Assembly (NCBI RefSeq): GCF_001931675.1
Contig: NZ_CP014839.1
Span: 3,224,001 to 3,288,000, forward strand
DNA length: 64,000 nucleotides
Origin: Pandoraea thiooxydans
GTDB taxonomy: Bacteria; Pseudomonadota; Gammaproteobacteria; Burkholderiales; Burkholderiaceae
Direction: 5' to 3'
A model generated the notes under the pieces. It ran no database searches. It saw nothing but the letters and a program-made list of their open reading frames with translations, and was not told the DNA's origin. Below, piece by piece: positions 45,544 to 54,662 of the stretch. Both the position numbers and the translations under genes were made by a program. The first letter of the stretch is position 1, and the number at the start of each line of letters is the position of its first letter.

Positions 45544-45953
45544 GACGTCAACGCGCGACCGGGTTGCCGGGGCGCACTTGGTGTTAACCCGCGCCGCAGC
45601 AATTGCTTATCGGCCCCGCACTCCTCCCCCAGCCCGGGCTGGCGAGCCGTGCGAGGCGGCGAGCTATCCCGAGCCGCTCTACATCTGCGTGAAAACCCCT
45701 AAGACTTTATTGTGACGAAGTACGGCGATCCTGTCGTATATTGTTACCAGCGATGCGATAGGACTGCTTGACAGACAGCATCCTGCCAATTCGTAAAAAT
45801 GTCGGTGTACTAGCGCATTCGAAAGAACGGCCACGCCGCCCCGGGGATTATCCCAAGACGATCGTAGGCCTCCAGGAGACACGCAGCGTCATCTCGTCGC
45901 TCAGAGTCATGTAACGCGCGTCGAGAGCGTTGACCAGACAAGGAGAAACACAG
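45544..45953. promoter_or_regulatory. Intergenic region upstream of the Liv operon
   Basis: About 410 bases hold no gene I can support. The right half is more AT-rich, with a candidate promoter at 45768-45796. AGGAGA at 45941-45946 is the ribosome-binding site of the next gene. Confidence 0.5.
45768..45796 (+). promoter_or_regulatory. Candidate promoter of the Liv operon
   Basis: A perfect -35 box TTGACA (45768-45773) is followed after 17 bases by a weak -10 TCGTAA (45791-45796). The weak -10 could mean activator dependence or that the call is wrong. Confidence 0.35.
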
Positions 45954-47210
45954 ATGGACGATCAAACACCTTCCGGGAATCAAAAACGCAGAACCGTCCT
46001 GAAGGCCGCCGCTGCAGTCGGCGCCCTGCAAGTCGCGGCTCCCTTCATCATCAAGGCACGCGGCGAAGTACCCGTGCGCTTCGGACTCGATAATCCACTG
46101 ACCGGCACGTACGCCGAACTCGGTAAAAACGAACGAGTCGGCTGCGAGCTCGCGATCGAACAGATCAACGCCAAGGGTGGCGTCCTGGGCCGGCCGGCGG
46201 AACTGCTGGTCGAGGACTCGACCAGTGCCGACACCGGCACGGCAGTGCAGAAGGCTCGCAAGTTGATCAGCCGCGACAAGGTGAATTTCCTGCTCGGCAA
46301 CGTCAATTCGGCAATGGCGCTGGCGATGGGCCAGGTTGCCAACGAACTCAAGACGCTGCTGATCGTCACGGGTGGACACACCGATGCCGTGACCGGCACC
46401 GACTGCCACTGGAACGTGTTCCGGGTCTGCAACACGACCCGCATGGAAACCAATTCGGTCTCGAAACTGCTGTTCGAAAAGTACGGCAAAAAGTGGTTCT
46501 TCATCACCCCCGACTATGCGTTCGGACACACGCTGCAGCAAGGCTTCGAGGCCAGCCTGAAGAAATTTGGCGGGACCGAAGTCGGTGCGGCGCTGACGCC
46601 GCTGGGCACCAGCGATTACTCGTCATATCTGATCAAGGCCGAAGCCGCCAAGCCCGACGTGATCATCTTCTTGACGGCCGGCAACGATGCGGTCAACTCG
46701 CTCAAGCAGGCGGTGCAGTTCGGTCTGAACAAGCGCTTCCACATCGCCGGCGCCCAGCAGGAGCTCGAAGTGCTGGAAGGCTTGCCGCCTGAAGCCCGCA
46801 TCGGCACCTGGGTGTTCGAATGGTACTGGCGGCAGAAAAACGTGCCGCACCTGGATGAGTTCGTCGCCGCGATCAAGAAGAAGGCCGGCCGCGTGCCGAC
46901 CGCGCGGCACTGGTTCGGCTATGTCGCCACCTGGACCGCGGCGCTCGTCGCCAATCAGGAAAAGACGCTCGACTCGGTCAAGCTTGCCAAGGCACTCGAG
47001 GGTTTCAAGCTGCCCCCGGAAATCGCCCTGATGCCGGACACGCCGTTCTATCGGGCCGGCGACCATCAACTGATGCCCAATCTCTATGTCGGGCATGCGG
47101 TATCCCAGGGGCCGGTGCCGGACGACTACTTCCACGTCGACAGCGTGGTCAAGGGCGTGGACGTCGCGCTGCCAGTCGCCGAGACCGGCTGCAAGATCAA
47201 GTGGTCCTGA
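45954..47210 (+). CDS. Liv-type ABC transporter substrate-binding protein, Tat-like signal
   Basis: The 418-residue protein has the N-terminal signal NQKRRTVLKAAAAVG, with a twin arginine followed by x-x-Leu-Lys, so export through the Tat system is possible. Then comes the family-6 periplasmic binding domain: VRFGLDNPLTGTYAELGKNERVG and the NVNSAMALAMGQV region. It feeds the four downstream Liv components. The ligand is a branched-chain amino acid, amide or related acid by family. The start at 45954 is fixed by AGGAGA eight bases upstream. Confidence 0.9.
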   Translation: MDDQTPSGNQKRRTVLKAAAAVGALQVAAPFIIKARGEVPVRFGLDNPLTGTYAELGKNERVGCELAIEQINAKGGVLGRPAELLVEDSTSADTGTAVQKARKLISRDKVNFLLGNVNSAMALAMGQVANELKTLLIVTGGHTDAVTGTDCHWNVFRVCNTTRMETNSVSKLLFEKYGKKWFFITPDYAFGHTLQQGFEASLKKFGGTEVGAALTPLGTSDYSSYLIKAEAAKPDVIIFLTAGNDAVNSLKQAVQFGLNKRFHIAGAQQELEVLEGLPPEARIGTWVFEWYWRQKNVPHLDEFVAAIKKKAGRVPTARHWFGYVATWTAALVANQEKTLDSVKLAKALEGFKLPPEIALMPDTPFYRAGDHQLMPNLYVGHAVSQGPVPDDYFHVDSVVKGVDVALPVAETGCKIKWS

Positions 47211-47226
47211 GCGGGTTATCGATCGG

Positions 47227-47250
47227 CCGGCCGGCTGCAAAGCTGGCCGG
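47227..47250 (+). repeat. Hairpin with GCAA tetraloop after the binding-protein gene
   Basis: CCGGCCGGCT (47227-47236) pairs with AGCTGGCCGG (47241-47250), ten pairs with one G-U, closed by GCAA. No U-tract follows. It lies 17 bases after the stop codon and may act as a 3' stabiliser allowing more binding protein than permease to be made. Confidence 0.7.
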
Positions 47251-47409
47251 TGCGCCCAGCCGGCTGATCGACACAAAACTCATGAATCGCTGACACCGAT
47301 TCATTTCGAACATCAAAACATAATAAAAAGCAATCGCCGAACCACAATCGCGCGGCACGCTGCCACAAGCATGTGCCGCGCCTCAGGAACATATCGACGG
47401 TAGCATGGC

Positions 47410-48279
47410 ATGACACAACTCATTCTGTTCAATCTATTCAACGGGGTGATCATCGGCGCGTTCTACGCGCTCATGGCCCTCGGCCTTTCCCTCATTCTCA
47501 ACCTGAGCGGCGTCATCAACTTCGCGCACGGCGGCTTTCTGGCGGTGGGCGCGTACCTGGCCTACACGATGATGCCGTACACCGGCTTCTGGCTGGCGCT
47601 GGTCATCGCACCGCTGCTGACCGCCGTGCTGGGGTTGGCGGTCGAGCGTGTGCTGATTCGCCCGCTGTATGGGCGTGATCCGCTGTACAGCCTGCTGCTG
47701 ACGTTCGGCCTGGCGTTCATGCTGCAGGATGGCACGCGCTATATCTGGGGTCCGCAAACCTTGCCGTTCCAGGTCCCCTCGGCACTGACCACACCGCTGA
47801 GCGACACGTTCTTCTTCCTGACCGGTTATCGCGTGCTGATGATGGTCCTGGCAGTCGCTGCCGTGGCAGGCCTGTTCCTGATCCTCAACCGCACCCGGCT
47901 GGGCATGCGCATCCGCGCGGGCACCGCCGATCTGGATACCGTGTCGGTGCTGGGCGTCAACGTGCGGATCCTGCGCAACCTGAACTTCGGACTGGGCATC
48001 TACCTGGCCGGACTGGCAGGCATCCTGGCGGCGGGTCAGCTCGGGCTCGAGCCGACCATCGGCGATTCGCTGATCATGCCCAGCTTCGTGGCGATCATCG
48101 TCGGCGGGCTCGGCAGCCTGCCCGGCACCTTGCTGGGCGGCATTCTGATCGGCGTGGCATCGAGCTTGACCTCGGTGTTTTTCCCCTCGGCGACCGAGGC
48201 AGTGATGTACGTGATGATGGCGCTGGTGCTGCTGATTCGGCCGCGCGGCCTGTTGGGTGAAGAAGGGAGAGTGCAGTGA
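47410..48279 (+). CDS. livH: Branched-chain amino acid ABC transporter permease LivH
   Basis: The 289-residue permease has about eight membrane segments with the LivH motifs NGVIIGAFYALMALGLSLIL, GVINFAHGGFLAVGAY and the EAA-like GLGSLPGTLLGGILIG. It is followed without a gap by livM. Length is typical. Confidence 0.92.
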   Translation: MTQLILFNLFNGVIIGAFYALMALGLSLILNLSGVINFAHGGFLAVGAYLAYTMMPYTGFWLALVIAPLLTAVLGLAVERVLIRPLYGRDPLYSLLLTFGLAFMLQDGTRYIWGPQTLPFQVPSALTTPLSDTFFFLTGYRVLMMVLAVAAVAGLFLILNRTRLGMRIRAGTADLDTVSVLGVNVRILRNLNFGLGIYLAGLAGILAAGQLGLEPTIGDSLIMPSFVAIIVGGLGSLPGTLLGGILIGVASSLTSVFFPSATEAVMYVMMALVLLIRPRGLLGEEGRVQ

Positions 48280-49226
48280 GCGAACATTACAAGCGCAGTG
48301 GACACCTGCTGGTGTGGTTGGCCCTGCTGACCATGCCGTTCTGGATTAACTTGATTGGCGGTTATACCGCGTTGGGCAGCCGCATTGTGGTGATGGCACT
48401 GGCGGCCATGTCGCTGAATTTCCTGCTCGGTTACACAGGTGTGCTGTCCTTTGGACACGCCGCTTATTTCGGGCTGGGCGCCTATGGCGTGGGCATGACC
48501 ATCAAGTATCTGGCGCCGAGCACGCCGCTGGGAATCCTGATCGGGATCACCGTCGGGACCGTTGCCGCGGCAGTGATCGGCGCCCTGATCGTGCGCCTGC
48601 GCGGGGTTTATTTCGCCATGGCGACGATCGCGTTCGGCCAGGTGTTCTACTTCATCGCGTTCCGCTGGAACTCGGTGACCGGCGGCGACGATGGGCTCTC
48701 GGGCTGGCGGCGCGTGCCGATCGACCTGGGCTTTCACACGCTGAACATCGGGGGTAGCGAGACAACCTTCTATTACTTCGTGCTGGCGTGCTTTGCGGTG
48801 GCCGTGGCGATCATGGCCGCGCTGCTGCGCTCGCCGTTCGGCCGCACCTTGCTGGCCATCCGCGAGAACGAGCGGCGAGCGCGCTTCCTTGGCGTGCCGA
48901 TCGAATTCCATATTTGGCTTTCGTTCGTGATTTCGTGTCTCTTTGTCAGCGTGGCCGGCACGCTCTACGCCCTGCTCAACAACTTCGCCGACCCGCACGG
49001 TCTGCACTGGAGCCAGTCGGGCGATTTCGTCATCATGGCGGTGCTCGGCGGCATGCGATCGTTCTGGGGCCCATTGATCGGCGCGGCGATCTTCGTGTTC
49101 GTGCAGGATTTCATCTCGAGCCGGACCGACAACTGGATGTCGTTCATCGGTCTTTTCTTTATTCTCATCGTGCTGTTCTTCCCGCGTGGCGTGCTGGGTA
49201 TGATCCGCAGAAAGGCGAACTCATGA
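48276..49226 (+). CDS. livM: Branched-chain amino acid ABC transporter permease LivM
   Basis: The 316-residue permease has the LivM signature LSFGHAAYFGLGAYGVGM and the GGMRSFWGPLIGAAIFVFVQD loop near the C-terminus. Its ATG overlaps the livH stop by four bases (ATGA), and the stop in turn overlaps livG, so stoichiometric translation is likely. Confidence 0.92.
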   Translation: MSEHYKRSGHLLVWLALLTMPFWINLIGGYTALGSRIVVMALAAMSLNFLLGYTGVLSFGHAAYFGLGAYGVGMTIKYLAPSTPLGILIGITVGTVAAAVIGALIVRLRGVYFAMATIAFGQVFYFIAFRWNSVTGGDDGLSGWRRVPIDLGFHTLNIGGSETTFYYFVLACFAVAVAIMAALLRSPFGRTLLAIRENERRARFLGVPIEFHIWLSFVISCLFVSVAGTLYALLNNFADPHGLHWSQSGDFVIMAVLGGMRSFWGPLIGAAIFVFVQDFISSRTDNWMSFIGLFFILIVLFFPRGVLGMIRRKANS

Positions 49227-49972
49227 GCTTACTGGTCGTCGAGAACGTCTCCCGTCATTTCGGCAGCCTGCGCGCGGTCAACGAAGTCTCACTGACCGTC
49301 GAGCCAGGCGAGATGCGTGCGGTGATCGGCCCCAACGGCGCGGGCAAGACCACTTTTTTCAACCTGATCAGCGGCTTCTTCCCTCCGTCGTCGGGCCGCA
49401 TTCTTTTCGATGGGCAGGACATCACCGAAATGGGCTCGCATCAGCGCGTGACGCTGGGCATGGCGCGCACGTTTCAGATCACCGAAATCTTTCCGGAACT
49501 CACGGTGCGCGACAACGTGCGCATCCCGGTCGAGGTCGAAGCGGGCTACCGGCTCAGTCCGTGGCTATCGCGCGCGGCCAAGGCCCGCGTGCGCGAGCGC
49601 GTCGACGAACTGCTCGAAATGGGCGGGCTGACGGCCAAGGCCAATCATGTGGCGGGCGAATTGCCGCTGGGCGACCAGCGCTCGACCGAGATCATCATGT
49701 CGCTCGCGCTCAAGCCGCGCCTGCTGCTGCTCGACGAGCCGACCGCCGGCATGGGCGACCAGGAAACCTATGACGTCACCCAGCTGATTCGCGATCTGAA
49801 CCGGCGCCAGGGGCTGTCGATGGTGCTCATCGAGCACGATATGCGGGTGATCTTTCAGTTGGCACAGCGCATCATGGTGCTGGCCGAGGGGCAAGTGCTG
49901 GCCGAAGGCACGCCTGCCGATATTGCCGCCAGCGAGGAAGTGCAAGCGGCCTACCTGGGGAAAGCCAAATGA
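49223..49972 (+). CDS. livG: Branched-chain amino acid ABC transporter ATP-binding protein LivG
   Basis: The 249-residue ATPase has Walker A GPNGAGKTT, Walker B LLLLDEPTAGM and the H-loop LIEHDM. The signature region reads ELPLGDQRSTE, a LivG-type variant of LSGGQ. It overlaps livM and livF by four bases each. Confidence 0.92.
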   Translation: MSLLVVENVSRHFGSLRAVNEVSLTVEPGEMRAVIGPNGAGKTTFFNLISGFFPPSSGRILFDGQDITEMGSHQRVTLGMARTFQITEIFPELTVRDNVRIPVEVEAGYRLSPWLSRAAKARVRERVDELLEMGGLTAKANHVAGELPLGDQRSTEIIMSLALKPRLLLLDEPTAGMGDQETYDVTQLIRDLNRRQGLSMVLIEHDMRVIFQLAQRIMVLAEGQVLAEGTPADIAASEEVQAAYLGKAK

Positions 49973-50691
49973 ATGTCCTGGAAGCCGAGGGCTTGCACAC
50001 CTACTACGGCAAGAGTCATATCCTGCACGGCGTGTCTTTTCAGGTTGCCGAAGGCGAGATCGTCACACTGCTCGGGCGCAACGGCGCCGGCAAGACCACC
50101 ACCCTGCGCAGTCTGGTCGGATTGACCCGCGCGCGTGAAGGCACGGTCAAGATTCTGGGCCAGGACACCACCGCGTTGCCGCCGTTCCGGATTGCGGCGC
50201 TGGGCGTGGGCTACGTGCCGGAGGGGCGGCGCGTGTTCGGCAATCTGACCGTCGAAGAGAACCTGATGGTGCCGCTCGAGCGCCCGGGGCCGTGGAATAT
50301 CGAGCGCATCTACGGCTTGTTTCCGCGGCTCAAGGAGCGGCGCATGAACAAGGGGCGGCAGCTCTCGGGCGGCGAGCAGGAGATGCTCGCCATCTCGCGC
50401 GCGCTGATGCTCAACCCAAAGATCCTGCTGCTCGACGAGCCGTCGCAGGGACTCGCGCCACTGATCGTCCAGGAAGTGTTCGACGTGATCGTGGCGGTGC
50501 GGCGCGAAGGCATGTCAGTGCTGCTGGTCGAACAGAACGTGCGTGCCGCGGTGGAAATCGCCGATACCGCCTGCGTGCTCGACGACGGACGCGTGGTGTA
50601 CCAGGGCTCAGCCAAGGAGTTCGGCAGCGACGAGGCCCGCGTGCGCTCGCTGGCAGGCGCCAGTGTGGAGAATTGGGAAGCCGCGGAATAG
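49969..50691 (+). CDS. livF: Branched-chain amino acid ABC transporter ATP-binding protein LivF
   Basis: The 240-residue ATPase has Walker A GRNGAGKTT, signature LSGGEQEMLAISRA and Walker B ILLLDEPSQGL, with GVGYVPEGRRVFGNLTVEEN typical of LivF. It ends the five-gene operon. Confidence 0.92.
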   Translation: MNVLEAEGLHTYYGKSHILHGVSFQVAEGEIVTLLGRNGAGKTTTLRSLVGLTRAREGTVKILGQDTTALPPFRIAALGVGYVPEGRRVFGNLTVEENLMVPLERPGPWNIERIYGLFPRLKERRMNKGRQLSGGEQEMLAISRALMLNPKILLLDEPSQGLAPLIVQEVFDVIVAVRREGMSVLLVEQNVRAAVEIADTACVLDDGRVVYQGSAKEFGSDEARVRSLAGASVENWEAAE

Positions 50692-50698
50692 TCCCGCG

Positions 50699-50720
50699 GG
50701 CGTCGGCGCGCGCCGACGCC
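50699..50720. repeat. 22-base perfect GC palindrome after livF
   Basis: GGCGTCGGCG-CG-CGCCGACGCC is fully self-complementary and lies seven bases after the livF stop. No T-run follows. It may end or stabilise the Liv mRNA, or be an imperfect terminator. Confidence 0.6.
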
Positions 50721-50769
50721 ACCTGATTCGGCTATCATTTGCGCGACCTCAACCTCCCGGGCGCAGCCG

Positions 50770-51984
50770 ATGCCGGCCATCGAGACAGACCGCGACACCA
50801 CGCCGGAATCGACCTGGGCGATCTTCCTGGTATTTCTGCGCCTGGGGCTCACCTCGTTCGGCGGGCCGGTCGCGCACCTCGGCTATTTCCGCCATGAATT
50901 CGTCACGCGCCGTCGCTGGCTGGGCGAGCGCAGCTACGCCGATCTGGTGGCGCTGTGCCAGTTCCTGCCCGGACCGGCGAGCAGCCAGGTCGGCATGGCG
51001 CTGGGCCTGGCGCGTGGCGGGTTGCCAGGCGCCCTGGCGGCCTGGACGGGGTTCTCCCTGCCGTCGGCCATCCTGCTGTGCCTGTTTGCGCTGGGCATAT
51101 CGACCTGGGGCAATGCCATCCCGACCAGCGTTCTGCATGGCCTGAAAGTCGTCGCCGTCGCGGTCGTCGCACAGGCCGTGTGGGGCATGGCGCGCAATCT
51201 CTGCACCGACACGGCGCGCGTGAGCATCGCTGCGCTGGCCGCCTGCGTGGTGTTGCGCTGGCCCTCCGCCTGGGCTCAGGTCGGCGTGATCGCGGTAGCC
51301 GCGGCAGTCGGCGTGCTGCGCTTCAAGCCAGCTCAGGCGCCCGCGCACGATCCCCTGCCGATCGCCGTGGGACGGCGCACCGGCGTCGCGCTGCTTGCTG
51401 TCTTCTTCTTCCTGCTGATCGCCTTGCCGGTCGCCCTGACGCTATGGCCCAGCCAGCCGCTGGCGCTGTTCAACGCCTTTTACCGGGCCGGCGCGCTGGT
51501 CTTCGGTGGCGGCCACGTGGTGCTGCCGTTGCTGCAGACCGCGGTCGTGCCGCCCGGCTGGGTATCCAACGAGACGTTTCTTGCCGGCTACGGCGCCGCC
51601 CAGGCTGTGCCCGGCCCGCTGTTCACCTTCTCGGCGTTTCTGGGCGCTTCGATGCGTTCGGCGCCCAACGGGTGGACCGGCGCCGCGTTATGCCTGGCCG
51701 CCATTTTCACGCCATCGTTTCTGCTGGTGGCCGGCGCCCTGCCGTTCTGGGAGCGGTTGCGGCACAGCCTGCACACCCAGGCAGCGTTCGCCGGCGTGAA
51801 CGCCGCGGTGGTCGGCCTGTTGCTGGCCGCGCTCTATCGCCCGGTGTGGACCAGCGCAATCCACGGCCCGATGGATTTCGCGCTGGCGCTCGTCGCGCTC
51901 GTCGCGTTGATGTTCTGGCGCTTGCCGCCGTGGCTGGTGGTGCTCGGATGCGCCATCGCCAGCGGCCTGTTTGGCGGCATCTAG
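50770..51984 (+). CDS. chrA: Chromate transporter ChrA
   Basis: The 404-residue protein has two homologous CHR domains, each starting with its own motif: LTSFGGPVAHLGYFRHEF in the first, VFGGGHVVLPLLQ and GYGAAQAVPGPLFTFSAFLG in the second. There are about ten membrane segments. CHR proteins export chromate or act as sulfate/chromate antiporters. No chrB or chrC regulator is adjacent, so a role in resistance is an inference. Confidence 0.92.
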   Translation: MPAIETDRDTTPESTWAIFLVFLRLGLTSFGGPVAHLGYFRHEFVTRRRWLGERSYADLVALCQFLPGPASSQVGMALGLARGGLPGALAAWTGFSLPSAILLCLFALGISTWGNAIPTSVLHGLKVVAVAVVAQAVWGMARNLCTDTARVSIAALAACVVLRWPSAWAQVGVIAVAAAVGVLRFKPAQAPAHDPLPIAVGRRTGVALLAVFFFLLIALPVALTLWPSQPLALFNAFYRAGALVFGGGHVVLPLLQTAVVPPGWVSNETFLAGYGAAQAVPGPLFTFSAFLGASMRSAPNGWTGAALCLAAIFTPSFLLVAGALPFWERLRHSLHTQAAFAGVNAAVVGLLLAALYRPVWTSAIHGPMDFALALVALVALMFWRLPPWLVVLGCAIASGLFGGI

Positions 51985-52141
51985 CATCGCCCGGTGAAAT
52001 TGTTACTTTTGGTTAAATACCGATCGCCGCCATACTGCAATTCATGTTTTCCGGTTAGTCTTTTTGTCGTACGCAGTACCCGGTTTTAGGGTGAACACGC
52101 CGTAACCGCATCATTGGGACAACGAGAAAAGGAGAATTGCC

Positions 52142-52393
52142 ATGGAACACGGTTTCATTGCGTGGTTGATCATCGGCGCCATCGCCGGTTGGCTGGCCGG
52201 TATTCTGGTCAAGGGCGGCGGCTTCGGCCTGATCGTCGACATCATCGTCGGGATCGTCGGCGCCTTTATCGGCGGATGGCTCGCCAGCCTGCTCGGCATC
52301 AGCGTGGGCAGCGGGTTCATCGGCTCGATCATCATCGCGGTGATCGGCGCGGTCATCCTGCTGTTCGTCATTCGCCTCATCAAGCGAGCCTGA
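52142..52393 (+). CDS. GlsB/YeaQ/YmgE-family stress membrane protein
   Basis: The 83-residue hydrophobic protein has three membrane segments with glycine-rich turns (AIAGWLAGILVKGGGFGLIVDIIVGIVGAFIGGWL), the layout of the transglycosylase-associated family. AAGGAG precedes the ATG. Members are induced by general stress. A strong terminator follows. Confidence 0.9.
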   Translation: MEHGFIAWLIIGAIAGWLAGILVKGGGFGLIVDIIVGIVGAFIGGWLASLLGISVGSGFIGSIIIAVIGAVILLFVIRLIKRA

Positions 52394-52412
52394 AATATAC
52401 GCCCGATGTGCG

Positions 52413-52442
52413 AACCGGCACCTGTGGTGCCGGTTTTCTTTT
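52413..52442 (+). terminator. Terminator of the GlsB/YeaQ gene
   Basis: AACCGGCACC (52413-52422) pairs with GGTGCCGGTT (52426-52435) around a TGT loop, followed by TTCTTTTA. It lies 20 bases after the stop codon. Confidence 0.88.
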
Positions 52443-52478
52443 ATTCGGACATCAACAAAGCAATTCCCGGGTTATCGA

Positions 52479-52781
52479 TCAATCGGGATGAGGCCCTTCC
52501 GCCTTGTTTTCCAGCACCTTGCCAGTCTGCGCATCGACGCCAACCTCATAGGTTTTTGCGCCCGCCTTGATATCGAAGGAGTAACGCAGGCCACTGCCGC
52601 CTGACTCCTTCTCCAACTCCTCGTCGGTTACCTTGCCTGGGCGCGCTTGCAGCGCGGTAGCGCGGGCATTGTCGAGGCTGACTTTGGCCTCATTTGCATA
52701 CTGCTGCCCGGAGTATGCGTGGGCAGAAACCGCCAACGCCGACAAACTCGCCATCGCCAGCACGTATACCGTCTTTCTCAT
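52479..52781 (-). CDS. Exported PepSY-domain protein
   Basis: The 100-residue protein has a signal peptide ending VSAHA (near residue 22), then a PepSY domain of about 70 residues with RPGKVTDEELEKESGG and YEVGVDAQTGKVLENK. PepSY domains are small inhibitory or modulatory modules, often periplasmic. The second ATG (52781) has AAGGAGC at good spacing; the first (52787) is too close to it. Confidence 0.85.
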   Translation of the reverse strand: MRKTVYVLAMASLSALAVSAHAYSGQQYANEAKVSLDNARATALQARPGKVTDEELEKESGGSGLRYSFDIKAGAKTYEVGVDAQTGKVLENKAEGPHPD

Positions 52782-52900
52782 ATCCATTGCTCCTTAACGT
52801 GAATGGCTTGAAAAAAAGCCATGCCGCCAGTGTGCGATGCGACACTTAGATCACCGTTAGGAGAGGCGCCAGGGGATCCAACGCCGGTAAGCGAGCCCGG

Positions 52901-53296
52901 CTAACCGCCCCGCGCGGCCAGCCGCTCGACCCATCCGCCCAGCAAGTGCTGGTGTTCGACGTCGATTTTCCGGATATGCGCGCCCAGGCGAAACCCGTCA
53001 CGCGTGAGGATGCTGTTGCGGACTTCGGCATGGATCGGCGCCGCGAGCCGTTCGCTCAAATCATCCAGACCGCGCATATGCAGCAACAGGGACACCCCGG
53101 TGCCGAGCGGGATCGTCTCGTCCGTGATGAAGCTCAGCCCTTCCCTGGAAACATCCCATACCCGCACGGGAATCTCCCTGTTCTGGAGACGAAGCGTCGC
53201 GTTCCATTTCACACGAACGCGCGGGGCCGGCCGTGCGACCGCAAGACCCGGCGAAAGACCCAGTTTATTGACAAGGCGTGATGCGTCAGAGGCCAC
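52901..53296 (-). CDS. PilZ-domain c-di-GMP-binding protein
   Basis: The 131-residue single PilZ domain protein has the c-di-GMP switch motif RPAPRVRVKWN near the N-terminus and DVSREGLSF, matching [D/N]xSxxG. It uses a GTG start. It is thus a likely c-di-GMP receptor; its target is unknown. Two c-di-GMP enzyme genes lie in the same window (43828 and 61168) but not in the same operon. Confidence 0.85.
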   Translation of the reverse strand: MASDASRLVNKLGLSPGLAVARPAPRVRVKWNATLRLQNREIPVRVWDVSREGLSFITDETIPLGTGVSLLLHMRGLDDLSERLAAPIHAEVRNSILTRDGFRLGAHIRKIDVEHQHLLGGWVERLAARGG

Positions 53297-53377
53297 TTTG
53301 ACAGTTCCCCGGATTATTGGATTTTTATATATATTTATGTGTATAACGAACTAAATATTATCTTAATTCGCCATCTT

Positions 53378-54289
53378 TCACAAAGCCGCCATGTCGCCAA
53401 GGCGTGCGACGCCGTGCAGCCAATTGCTGAAGACGTCCAACGCCTCCACGTTGATCGGGTCGTCGTTGTAGGAAATGAAATAGCCGCATTCATTGCGAAT
53501 GAAATGCGTGGACGGGACGGTCAGTCTATTGCTCGCCAATTCCGTGGGAATGAATATCTCCGGCACCAGGGCGACCCCCAGCCCGGACATCGCCGCGCTG
53601 GTCAACATGGTAAACAGCTCGAACCGGCAACCGCGCAACGGTTTGTAGACGTCGTCCAGGCCGGCGCTGGCAAACCACTGCGGCCATGCATCCTCACGCG
53701 AGGACAGGTGCAGCAGCGGCAATTGCGCAATCATTTCGACCGACACGCCGCGAATCGGATTGACCAATTCCGGGTGACACACCGGGATCACTCGCCCCTC
53801 GGGCAGAAGCCGCTCGCCCCGGGTTCCCTGCCACACGTCATTTCCGTAATAGATCACCGCATCGAATTGCGTGTTGTTCAAAATGAATGGATCGGATCGC
53901 GCGGTGATATTGACGTTGATGCCGGGATATTTGCCTCTGAAGTCTCGCAGTTTGGGGATCAGCCACTGCGTGGCGAATGTTGCACTGACGGCCAGATCGA
54001 GCGATGCACCCTCCTCGCGCTGATCGATCAGATCGAGCGTATTGCGCTCGATGCGGTCGAGACATTTTTTGATTTTCAGCGCGTAGCTCGAACCATAATG
54101 GGTCAGCTCGATTCTTTTCTTGACCCGCTTGAACAACACCACACCCAGGCGATGCTCGAGTCCGGTGATCTGCTTGCTGACCGCACTTTGCGTCAGATGC
54201 AACTCCTCGGCCGCGCGGGTCAGACTCTGATGCCTGGCGACGCACTCGAAGATCTCCAATGCCGTCAGACTCGGGATTGCCTTCCTCAT
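53378..54289 (-). CDS. LysR-family transcriptional regulator (GcvA-like)
   Basis: The 303-residue protein has an N-terminal helix-turn-helix SLTALEIFECVARHQSLTRAA with LTQSAVSKQITGLEHRLG and a GcvA-type effector domain. It is divergent from the transporter/oxidase operon starting at 54663, with a 373-base gap. It is the probable regulator of that operon and likely senses its amino-acid or amine substrate. Confidence 0.9.
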   Translation of the reverse strand: MRKAIPSLTALEIFECVARHQSLTRAAEELHLTQSAVSKQITGLEHRLGVVLFKRVKKRIELTHYGSSYALKIKKCLDRIERNTLDLIDQREEGASLDLAVSATFATQWLIPKLRDFRGKYPGINVNITARSDPFILNNTQFDAVIYYGNDVWQGTRGERLLPEGRVIPVCHPELVNPIRGVSVEMIAQLPLLHLSSREDAWPQWFASAGLDDVYKPLRGCRFELFTMLTSAAMSGLGVALVPEIFIPTELASNRLTVPSTHFIRNECGYFISYNDDPINVEALDVFSNWLHGVARLGDMAAL

Positions 54290-54662
54290 CTATCGCCCTC
54301 CTTGACGCGAGCACTCGGCCAGACGCATCCGCCCTGCGGATCGAAGCGCCGCCGATTTTGGCCGGCTGCACCGATTCACTCGCCAGGCGCGCCGGGTTCA
54401 TTCCATAAATTCATAACAACGCAACCAAATCTCAGTTTTCCAGCACAACTTTTGTGATTAATCTCTGGAAACGGATTTTGGTGGCGGTTAAAGCAAAACG
54501 CAATAGACATTCGTCCAAAAGCGACTCAAGTCCGTCTCGATAAGGAAAGTCAGTCGTCGCGGCAATGAATGATCAATGCCCTCGGCTGCCTTGTCCGTCG
54601 TGTCAAGTCGAAAAGCGCGAGCAGGCGGCATCCCTGAAGCAGACTTTTACCGGAGACACCCT
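54290..54662. promoter_or_regulatory. LysR / transporter divergent promoter region
   Basis: The 373-base gap between the divergent LysR gene and the binding-protein gene should hold both promoters and LysR sites. The part from about 54400 to 54500 is more AT-rich (ATAAATTCATAACAACG, GTGATTAATCTCTGG). I cannot fix a convincing pair of LysR boxes by eye. Confidence 0.5.

Noticed and set aside
45712-45745. TTGTGA and TATATT as the Liv promoter
   Set aside because: The spacing is 21 bases, too long for sigma-70; the TTGACA further downstream is a better, though weak, candidate.
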